From Caldicellulosiruptor obsidiansis OB47 (GTDB lineage Bacteria; Bacillota; Thermoanaerobacteria; Caldicellulosiruptorales; Caldicellulosiruptoraceae): DNA of 64,000 bases. Both the position numbers and the translations under genes were made by a program. A model generated the notes under the pieces. It searched no databases and had not been told where the DNA came from. It saw nothing but the letters and a program-made list of their open reading frames with translations. Within the stretch, counting starts at the first letter, position 1; each line of letters opens with the position of its first letter. Location: positions 489,501 through 553,500 of the forward strand of contig NC_014392.1 of NCBI RefSeq assembly GCF_000145215.1, in the 5' to 3' direction. Positions 57,766 to 64,000 of this stretch are shown one piece after another.

Positions 57766-58384
57766 ACTCATAGTATTTGAAGGTAACGACGGTTCTGGAA
57801 AAACTACGCAGCTTTTCAAAGTTGAAAAATATCTCAAAGATAAAGGATACAAGGTTCTCACAACCAGAGAACCAGGTGGGACAGAAGTAGGATACAGAAT
57901 CAGAAAGCTTCTTTTAGACCCTCAATATAAGATGGATGGACTTACTGAAGCTCTGCTTTTAGCTGCAGACAGAAACGAACATGTGAAAAATGTACTCATT
58001 CCCGCACTGGATGAAGGGTACATTGTGCTTTGCGACAGATACATCCTAAGCAGTATAGTTTACCAGGGCATTGTAAGAGGAGTTGGTGTTGAAAACATTT
58101 TGAGATTAAATTCTATCTTTGAAGATAAAATAAAACCTGACCTTTACATTGTTCTTACATTGGAGCCTGAAATAGCTATTCAAAGGATTCAAATGGCAGG
58201 CAAAAACAACAGGCTTGACTTAGAAGATTTGGAGTTTCACAGGCGTGTGTACAGCGGTTTTAAAGAGGTATCAAAATGGTTTGAAAGATGTGTGAACATT
58301 GAGGCGCAAGGGTCAGAAAAAGAGGTTTTTGAAAAGGTGTGTCGTGAGATAGAAGGGCTATTTGAAAGCAAAGAGAAGTGGTAG
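57752..58384 (+). CDS. tmk: thymidylate kinase
   Basis: 210 residues from TTG 57752. It phosphorylates dTMP to dTDP. It has P-loop FEGNDGSGKTTQ, the TREPGG loop with DR (RNE)-type lid (AADRNEHV), and DRYILSSIVYQG. The last part is FHRRVYSGF. The start lies inside the end of the decarboxylase gene, so translation is probably coupled. It is the first gene of the conserved tmk-darA-yaaR-holB-ricT series. Confidence 0.96.
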   Translation: MRKGKLIVFEGNDGSGKTTQLFKVEKYLKDKGYKVLTTREPGGTEVGYRIRKLLLDPQYKMDGLTEALLLAADRNEHVKNVLIPALDEGYIVLCDRYILSSIVYQGIVRGVGVENILRLNSIFEDKIKPDLYIVLTLEPEIAIQRIQMAGKNNRLDLEDLEFHRRVYSGFKEVSKWFERCVNIEAQGSEKEVFEKVCREIEGLFESKEKW

Positions 58385-58441
58385 AATATAGAGAAATGCT
58401 AAGTCGGCATAGCTTTTCAAAGAGAGGAGAGAAGAGGAAAG

Positions 58442-58771
58442 ATGAAGCTTATTGTAGCAGTTGTGCAAAATGAAGACATTAGTAGGCTCTTGGACGCTCT
58501 TCAAAAAGAAGGTATAATGGCAACAAAGCTTTCAACGTCGGGTGGATTTTTGCGCTCTGGCAATACCACTTTGCTCATAGGCATTGATGATGACAGAGTT
58601 GCTGAGGTGATTGACATTATATCTCAAAAGTGCAAGACACGCAAACAAATTGTTTCATCGCCTGTGCCAAACAATCCGTCAGCAGGTGTATACCTGCCAT
58701 ATCCTGTTGAAATAACAATTGGTGGTGCTACAATATTTGTCCTCAATGTCGAGAGGTTTGAGAAGGTTTAA
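58442..58771 (+). CDS. darA: cyclic di-AMP receptor, PII-like
   Basis: 109 residues. It has the DarA/YaaQ (DUF970) start MKLIVAVVQNEDISRLLDALQKEG and the loops MATKLSTSGGFLRSGNTTLLIG, which bind c-di-AMP, and ends with PVEITIGGATIFVLNVERFE. It forms a PII-like trimer in the cytoplasm; its downstream partner is not known. ATG 58442 has GAGGAAAG. It stands in the usual place between tmk and yaaR. Confidence 0.95.
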   Translation: MKLIVAVVQNEDISRLLDALQKEGIMATKLSTSGGFLRSGNTTLLIGIDDDRVAEVIDIISQKCKTRKQIVSSPVPNNPSAGVYLPYPVEITIGGATIFVLNVERFEKV

Positions 58772-58797
58772 AAAAATTTAAGAAGTGGGAAAGTAAA

Positions 58798-59244
58798 ATG
58801 AGAGTAGAAGATGTTAGAAGAAATAATATAAATAATGTAACATTTTTTCAAGACCAGCGAAGGGTTGAAAGACCAAAAGACTCTTTTTCAAGCTATGTAA
58901 AGCAGCTTGAGAAAGATGAAATTATAAACAGAATAAAGGAACTTATAAGCAAAATAGACTCTCTTGGTAAAAGCCTTGCTGAACGATTAGACCTTTCAAC
59001 CCTCAAAGAATATAAAAAAGCTATAAAAGAGCTTTTAGGATATACAGTGTATTCTTCACATGAATATTTTAATGAAAGCCTTTTTGGCAGAAAAGGCAGG
59101 CACAAGGTATTTGGTATTGTAAAAAAGATTGATGAAAAGATGGACATGTTAACCCAGGAGATTTTAAAAAAAGAAGCAGACAATCTCAAGGTTTTATCTT
59201 ATGTAGGTGAGATAAAAGGCCTGCTTGTTGACCTGTTTATTTAG
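58798..59244 (+). CDS. yaaR: YaaR-family (DUF327) protein
   Basis: 148 residues, charged and helical, with the family pattern FSSYVKQLEKDEIINRIKELIS, LDLSTLKEYKKAIKELLGYTVYSS and KVFGIVKKIDEKMDMLTQEIL. The function is unknown, but the gene keeps its place before holB in many Firmicutes. ATG 58798 has GTGGGAAAG upstream. Confidence 0.9.
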   Translation: MRVEDVRRNNINNVTFFQDQRRVERPKDSFSSYVKQLEKDEIINRIKELISKIDSLGKSLAERLDLSTLKEYKKAIKELLGYTVYSSHEYFNESLFGRKGRHKVFGIVKKIDEKMDMLTQEILKKEADNLKVLSYVGEIKGLLVDLFI

Positions 59245-59270
59245 AAATTTGCACAGGGGAAGAGTTGAAC

Positions 59271-60233
59271 ATGAATTTAGATACTTTTATAGGTCAAAAG
59301 GGAATTGTTGCTACTCTCAAAAAAGCACTTGTTCAACCTTTTCATGCATATATTTTTGAAGGTGAAAAAGGACTTGGTAAAAAACTTTTGGCAATGACCT
59401 TTTCAAAGCAAATTCTGTGTGAAAAAAAGCTTGCGTGTGGTGTTTGCAAAAGTTGCAGGCTCTTTGACGCACTCACACATCCGGATTTTAAAATAATAAA
59501 AAGAGAGGAAGATAAAAAAGAAATATCTGTTGATGCTATTAGAGAGATTATAAAAGATATTTCACGAGGACCTATTTTTGCAAGTAAAAAGATATACTTA
59601 ATACAAGAGGCTGAGGAGATGTCAACAAGTGCTCAAAATGCACTTTTAAAGACCTTAGAAGAGCCCCCGGAGTATGCTCTTTTTATTCTCACATGCAACA
59701 ATTTAGAAAGGCTTTTGCCGACAGTGATTTCAAGGTCTTTAGTGCTTTCGTTCAAAAGGTACAGCGCCAGCGAAATCTCTGAGATTTTAAAAAATTATGA
59801 GCTTGAACCCAAAGACTATGTTTTAAAACTTTGCAGAGGGAATCCTAAAATTGCTCTTGATTTTTATGATAAAGAGGTTCAAAATAAAAGAGACTATATT
59901 TTTGATAAACTTCTTTCGTACGACGGGGCAAGTTTTAGTTTGATAAAAGAATTTGAAAGTGATTTTGAAAAATTTAAAGACGACTTTGCATTTTTATTTG
60001 AAACGGTAATATACTTTCTAAGAGATGCGCTTATGTTCAAAAGAACAAACCTTGTTGAGCTTATTACAAACACAGATAAGTTAGCAAAGATAGTTGAGTT
60101 TGCAAACAAGCATACAATCTATCATATATACAGGCTACTGCAGGATTTCATGATGTTGGAAAAGTACCCGGATGCAAATGTAATTTCAGACAATGTGCTT
60201 GACATGATTTTTTTAAAACTATCAGGGGGCTAA
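59271..60233 (+). CDS. holB: DNA polymerase III delta' subunit
   Basis: 320 residues from ATG 59271 with GGGGAAG; the TTG 59265 is an unneeded extension. It is part of the clamp loader. GEKGLGKKLLAMTFSKQILC is the P-loop region. A zinc module follows (C-x8-C-x2-C-x2-C, in CEKKLACGVCKSC), then LIQEAEEMSTSAQNALLKTLEEPP and the arginine-finger region TVISRSLVLSF. The protein is a little shorter at the C-terminus than in E. coli, as usual for Firmicutes. Confidence 0.94.
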   Translation: MNLDTFIGQKGIVATLKKALVQPFHAYIFEGEKGLGKKLLAMTFSKQILCEKKLACGVCKSCRLFDALTHPDFKIIKREEDKKEISVDAIREIIKDISRGPIFASKKIYLIQEAEEMSTSAQNALLKTLEEPPEYALFILTCNNLERLLPTVISRSLVLSFKRYSASEISEILKNYELEPKDYVLKLCRGNPKIALDFYDKEVQNKRDYIFDKLLSYDGASFSLIKEFESDFEKFKDDFAFLFETVIYFLRDALMFKRTNLVELITNTDKLAKIVEFANKHTIYHIYRLLQDFMMLEKYPDANVISDNVLDMIFLKLSGG

Positions 60234-60240
60234 AAGAAAG

Positions 60241-61128
60241 ATGGCAGAAGTTGTTGGGGTTAGATTCAAAAAAGCTGGAAAGATATACTGGTTTGACCCG
60301 AATAACATAGATTTGAAAGCTGGGGATGACGTCATTGTTGAGACAGTCCGCGGGATCGAGATGGGAAAAGTTATGATAGAAAAAAGAGAGGTGCCGGACG
60401 AAGAGATAGTCCAGCCTCTCAAAAAGGTTGTAAGAAAGGCAACAGAAGAAGATTACAAAAAAGCTCAAGAGAACATGGAAAAGGCAGCTAAAGCACTTGA
60501 GATTTGCAAGGAAAAAGTACAAAAGCATGGGCTTCCTATGAAGCTTTTGCATGCCGAGTACACATTTGACAACAACAAGCTTCTTTTCTATTTCACAGCA
60601 GAAGGAAGGGTTGATTTCAGAGAACTTGTAAAAGACCTTGCAGCAGTTTTCAGAACAAGGATTGAGCTAAGACAAATAGGTGTCAGAGACGACACAAAAT
60701 TTCGTGGTGGTTTGGGTCCGTGTGGACGTGAGGTTTGTTGTTCTGTTCATCTTTGTGAATTTGTGCCAATCTCAATAAAGATGGCAAAACAGCAGGGGCT
60801 TGTTTTAAACCCTGCAAAGATATCCGGCCTTTGTGGAAGGCTCATGTGCTGTTTGACATACGAGCAGAAATTCTATGAAGAGGCAATGTTAAAGCTTCCA
60901 GGGATAGGTGCGATTGTAAAAACAGCCGATGGTATAGGTGAAGTTGTTGAGGTGAATGTCTTAAAAGAAAAGATAAAGGTCAGATTTGAAGATGAGATGC
61001 AAAATGTAGAGTTAAAAGAATACTCTGTTGGTGAGTTTGAGATACTAAAAGACACCAAAAAGATTCAACAGCCGGTTGTTGCACTTGATGACGACGAGCT
61101 AAAAGAGCTTCTTGATTTAGAAGAATAA
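60241..61128 (+). CDS. ricT: PSP1-domain protein RicT (YaaT)
   Basis: 295 residues, ATG 60241 with AGGGGG. PSP1 domain (residues ~5-210) with VGVRFKKAGKIYWFDPN. Cys-rich parts follow: GPCGREVCCSVHLC and GLCGRLMCCLTYEQKFYEE. In Bacillus the RicA-RicF-RicT complex binds 4Fe-4S clusters through such cysteines and guides RNase Y. Here ricT stands right after holB, the same order as Bacillus yaaT. The C-terminal acidic tail (LDDDELKELLDLEE) is short. Confidence 0.94.
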   Translation: MAEVVGVRFKKAGKIYWFDPNNIDLKAGDDVIVETVRGIEMGKVMIEKREVPDEEIVQPLKKVVRKATEEDYKKAQENMEKAAKALEICKEKVQKHGLPMKLLHAEYTFDNNKLLFYFTAEGRVDFRELVKDLAAVFRTRIELRQIGVRDDTKFRGGLGPCGREVCCSVHLCEFVPISIKMAKQQGLVLNPAKISGLCGRLMCCLTYEQKFYEEAMLKLPGIGAIVKTADGIGEVVEVNVLKEKIKVRFEDEMQNVELKEYSVGEFEILKDTKKIQQPVVALDDDELKELLDLEE

Positions 61129-61158
61129 AAATGAATTTGAAGTTTAAAGAGGCAAAAA

Positions 61159-61200
61159 GGGCTGCTAAAAAAGTTTTACTTGAAAAGCAGCCCGTTTTTT
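61159..61200 (+). terminator. intrinsic terminator after ricT
   Basis: GGGCTGCT and AGCAGCCC form a perfect 8-bp stem, extended by A/T pairs, followed by GTTTTTTAAATTTT. It closes the tmk-ricT operon. Confidence 0.9.
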
Positions 61201-61240
61201 AAATTTTAAGATTCTTTTTCTTGTACAGAGGTGATAAAGA

Positions 61241-62479
61241 TTGGAAGTAGTTTTGCTAATTGTTATTATCGTTCTTGTCATATCAAACTTGTTACTGCTC
61301 ATAAGACTTAAAAATAATATGAGTTCTTCCTTGGATACTCAAAATAAACTTTTGGAGATTGAAAAGGAACTTGGACAAATTCAAAATTCCATATCACAAC
61401 AATTTTCTCAGAATAAAAATGAAACGCAAAGTATGATAAGCTCATTTGGCAGCATTTTGATGACAAGATTTTCAGACATATCCAACCAGATAATAAATTT
61501 TACATCATCAAATCAGGAGAGGCTTGACAGTATCCGAAAAGAGATAGATAACAAGCTTGAGAAAATACGAGAGACTGTTGACAGCCAGCTACAAAGTACA
61601 TTAGAAACAAAACTTTCACAGTCTTTCAAACTTGTGTCAGAGCGGCTTGAGCTTGTTCACAGAGGACTTGGTGAGATGCAAGCCCTGGCTGGAAGTGTGG
61701 GAGATCTTAAAAAGATTTTGAGCAATGTAAAGGTTAGAGGCACGCTTGGGGAGATTCAGCTTGGCAATATCATAGACCAGATTTTGGATTCTTCACAGTA
61801 CGAAAGAAATGTCAGGATAAAACCGCACACTCAAGAGCAAGTTGAGTTTGCTATAAAAATTCCTTCTAAAAATTCAAAAGATAATGAATTTATATACCTT
61901 CCAATAGACTCTAAATTCCCCATAGAAGGTTATCAGCGACTTATTGAGGCGCAGGAGAAAGCGGAGGCAGAAGAAGTTGCAAGATTTTCAAAGGAGCTTG
62001 AAAATAGTATAAGGCAAAATGCAAAGACTATAAAGGAAAAGTACATAGACCCGCCAAAAACAACAGATTTTGCTATCATGTTTTTGCCCTCTGAAGGACT
62101 TTATGCAGAGGTGCTGAAGATACCCGGGCTGTTTGAGTCTGTGCAAAGGGAATACAAGGTGATCATTGCGGGACCCACAACAGTTGTTGCAATGCTCAAC
62201 ACCATTTCGCTTGGATTTAAAACCTTTGCCATTGAAAAGCGAACAAGCGAGGTTTGGGAGCTTTTGTCTGCGGTCAAGACTGAGTTTTCGAGGTTTGCTG
62301 AGATTCTTGAAAAGGTTAAAAAGAAACTTTCTGAGGCACAGGATACAATTGACACTGCAACAAGAAAGACAAGAACCATAGAAAGAAAGCTCAAAAGTGT
62401 CGAGGTCCTCTCTTCAGAAAAAGACCCTGAAAAGATTCTTTATGATGAGGAAGCTATTGAAGAAGGTTCAGGAAAATAG
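61241..62479 (+). CDS. rmuC: DNA recombination protein RmuC
   Basis: 412 residues from TTG 61241 with GAGGTGATAAAGA upstream. An N-terminal membrane anchor (VVLLIVIIVLVISNLLLLI) is followed by a coiled coil (~residues 30-150). The RmuC core comes next: VKVRGTLGEIQLGNIIDQIL, EFAIKIPSKNSKDNEFIYLPIDSKFP, and FAIMFLPSEGLYAEVLKIPG with GPTTVVAMLNTISLGFKT. It limits recombination at inverted repeats; the nuclease-like fold is inferred from the family. It is monocistronic. Confidence 0.94.
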   Translation: MEVVLLIVIIVLVISNLLLLIRLKNNMSSSLDTQNKLLEIEKELGQIQNSISQQFSQNKNETQSMISSFGSILMTRFSDISNQIINFTSSNQERLDSIRKEIDNKLEKIRETVDSQLQSTLETKLSQSFKLVSERLELVHRGLGEMQALAGSVGDLKKILSNVKVRGTLGEIQLGNIIDQILDSSQYERNVRIKPHTQEQVEFAIKIPSKNSKDNEFIYLPIDSKFPIEGYQRLIEAQEKAEAEEVARFSKELENSIRQNAKTIKEKYIDPPKTTDFAIMFLPSEGLYAEVLKIPGLFESVQREYKVIIAGPTTVVAMLNTISLGFKTFAIEKRTSEVWELLSAVKTEFSRFAEILEKVKKKLSEAQDTIDTATRKTRTIERKLKSVEVLSSEKDPEKILYDEEAIEEGSGK

Positions 62480-62574
62480 TCTCATTTATGAAGATTTTAA
62501 ATTACCATCTTGCAAAAATCCGCTCAATATCTTAAAATATACTCTTGCGCAAAAGAACAATTTGCAATGTCCTA

Positions 62575-62603
62575 TTGTCAAAAATGCAAAAGTAGAATAT
62601 AAT
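62575..62603 (+). promoter_or_regulatory. sigma-A promoter of the Re-citrate-synthase gene
   Basis: TTGTCA (62575-62580), 17-base spacer, perfect TATAAT (62598-62603), ~50 bases before GTG 62657. Confidence 0.85.
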
Positions 62604-62656
62604 ATATCTCATAACACTTGATTGTATACATATATACAATGTGGAGGGAAGCTTAA

Positions 62657-64000
62657 GTGGCAAGAGTAGAATTTAATCCCAAGACAAACCTGATTGAGCA
62701 GGCAGCGTATAAATATACACTCCAGGATGTTCCAGAGCCTAACCTCTATAGAGAGATTTTCCCGTACACAGAGATACCCAAGATAGCATTCAACCACAGG
62801 CATGTCCCTATGTTTGTGCCTGATGAGATATGGATAACAGATACAACATTCAGAGATGGTCAGCAAGCAAGGTCTCCTTATACAGTTGAACAGATTGTAA
62901 GGCTTTTTGATTATCTCCACGAACTTGACAACAATTCTGGCGTGATCCGTCAGACAGAGTTTTTCTTATATTCCAAAAAAGATAGAGAAGCTGTTATTAA
63001 ATGCATGGAAAGAGGTTATAAGTATCCAGAGGTTACCTCATGGATAAGAGCAAGAAAAGAGGATTTTCAACTTGTGAAAGAGATGGGCATCAAAGAGACA
63101 GGAATTTTGGTATCATGCTCCGACTATCATATATTCAAAAAGCTCAACATGACAAGAAAACAGGCAATGGAAATGTATCTTTCTATTGTTGAAGCCGCAC
63201 TTGAACATGGAATTATTCCGCGCTGCCATTTTGAGGACATCACAAGAGCAGACTTTTACGGCTTTGTTGTTCCGTTTGCAAATGAACTTATGAAACTTGC
63301 GCGCCAGGCAAATATGCCTGTAAAGATTAGAGCATGCGATACCCTCGGGCTTGGTGTGTCTTACCCGGGAGTTGCTCTGCCAAGAAGTGTTCAGGGAATA
63401 ATTTATGGGCTAAGGCATTATGCAGAGGTGCCGTCTGAGTGGCTTGAGTGGCACGGTCACAACGATTTTTACAAGGCTGTTGTTAACTCTGGTACTGCAT
63501 GGCTTTACGGTGCATCTGCAGTCAACTGTTCGCTTCTGGGTATTGGTGAGAGGACGGGCAATACCCCATTAGAGGCTATGGTAATTGAATATGCCCAGCT
63601 TAGAGGTACAACAAAGAATATGAGGCTTGAGGTAATCACTGAGATTGCAGATTACTTTGAAAAAGAGCTTGACTATGAGATTCCACCAAGAACTCCGTTT
63701 GTGGGAAGGGCATTTAATGCAACAAGAGCAGGAATTCATGCTGACGGTATTTTGAAGGATGAGGAGATCTACAACATCTTTGATACAAAGAAGATTTTAA
63801 ACCGTCCAATTGTCATTGCAGTTGATGCACACTCTGGGCTTGCAGGTATCGCTGCATGGATTAACACATATTTCAGGCTTGAAGGTGACAAGAAGATTGA
63901 CAAGCGTGACCCAAGAGTTGCTAAAATAAAAGAGTGGGTTGACAAGGAGTACGAAAATGGAAGAACAACTGTTATTGGCGACGATGAGCTTGAGATGGTT
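62657..64000 (+). CDS. Re-citrate synthase (LeuA-like aldolase superfamily), cut by window edge
   Basis: GTG 62657 with GGAGGG 8 bases upstream; open to the right edge, 448 residues visible. It starts with YTLQDVPEPNLYREIFPYTE, then WITDTTFRDGQQARSPYTVEQI with the metal-binding Asp and catalytic Arg. Next are FFLYSKKDREAV, RCHFEDITRADFYGFVVPFA, RACDTLGLGVSYPG, EWHGHNDFYKAVVNSGTAWLYGASAVNCSLLGIGERTGN and RAGIHADG. These match my memory of the Clostridium kluyveri Re-citrate synthase and not LeuA or homocitrate synthase. It would make citrate from oxaloacetate and acetyl-CoA with the opposite stereochemistry to the normal enzyme, feeding glutamate synthesis in anaerobes. The extra N-terminal ~50 residues are a mark of this group. 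Confidence 0.88.
   Translation, partial: MARVEFNPKTNLIEQAAYKYTLQDVPEPNLYREIFPYTEIPKIAFNHRHVPMFVPDEIWITDTTFRDGQQARSPYTVEQIVRLFDYLHELDNNSGVIRQTEFFLYSKKDREAVIKCMERGYKYPEVTSWIRARKEDFQLVKEMGIKETGILVSCSDYHIFKKLNMTRKQAMEMYLSIVEAALEHGIIPRCHFEDITRADFYGFVVPFANELMKLARQANMPVKIRACDTLGLGVSYPGVALPRSVQGIIYGLRHYAEVPSEWLEWHGHNDFYKAVVNSGTAWLYGASAVNCSLLGIGERTGNTPLEAMVIEYAQLRGTTKNMRLEVITEIADYFEKELDYEIPPRTPFVGRAFNATRAGIHADGILKDEEIYNIFDTKKILNRPIVIAVDAHSGLAGIAAWINTYFRLEGDKKIDKRDPRVAKIKEWVDKEYENGRTTVIGDDELEMV

Overview
The window looks like chromosome from an AT-rich, thermophilic, plant-sugar-degrading Firmicute. Caldicellulosiruptor is my best guess. The basis is the recognisable family-1 beta-glucosidase beside two GH94 phosphorylases, the low-GC codon use, the strong AGGAGG ribosome-binding sites, frequent TTG/GTG starts, and the Bacillus-like tmk-darA-yaaR-holB-ricT order. 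The genus assignment is from memory of the families and no search was run.

Layout. 0-8 kb: end of an MFS transporter, a YkvA-like protein, a DNA-repair methyltransferase, then a leftward disaccharide-use cluster (BglA plus two GH94 phosphorylases). 8.3-10.9 kb: an exopolysaccharide glycosyltransferase and an initiating sugar-phosphate transferase. 10.9-15.8 kb: accessory, decayed DNA with an IS21 istB remnant, a TIGR02391/HEPN protein, decayed reading frames, an IS4-type element with a nonsense mutation, and a PemK toxin-antitoxin pair. It ends at the 3' end of ssrA (tmRNA), which abuts smpB. 16.8-33.9 kb: SNF2 helicase, aldo/keto reductase with ABC exporter, a lone cas6, GH36 alpha-galactosidase, GNAT protein, several secreted or membrane proteins of unknown role, SIMPL protein, hydF-aspA and another secreted unknown.

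34.0-45.7 kb is the strangest part. It is a leftward island behind a ferritin-like gene. It holds three tandem paralogues of a small membrane-anchored protein, a large secreted protein, and fragments of duplicated genes. It also holds two genes that share almost identical first parts (a 381/383-bp direct repeat) but have unrelated second parts, one of them an M23 peptidase. Several of these genes are broken by single-base frameshifts, three of them in A/T runs of 7-8. A second copy of the IS4-type element sits exactly at the end of one repeat copy. The pattern resembles a duplicating, module-swapping family of surface or secreted proteins that is partly decaying.

45.8-64 kb is orderly again: amidohydrolase, metallo-beta-lactamase-fold protein and SDR, then a branched-chain amino-acid operon (ilvB-ilvN-ilvC-leuA) behind a clear promoter, then cimA (citramalate route to isoleucine). 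After these come a ferredoxin, a solitary fumarase beta subunit, a PLP decarboxylase leading into tmk-darA-yaaR-holB-ricT, rmuC, and the start of a Re-citrate-synthase-type gene cut by the window edge. Three members of the LeuA/CimA/Re-citrate synthase superfamily lie within 12 kb. Together they supply leucine, 2-oxobutyrate for isoleucine, and citrate for glutamate in an anaerobe.

No rRNA, tRNA or CRISPR array was seen.
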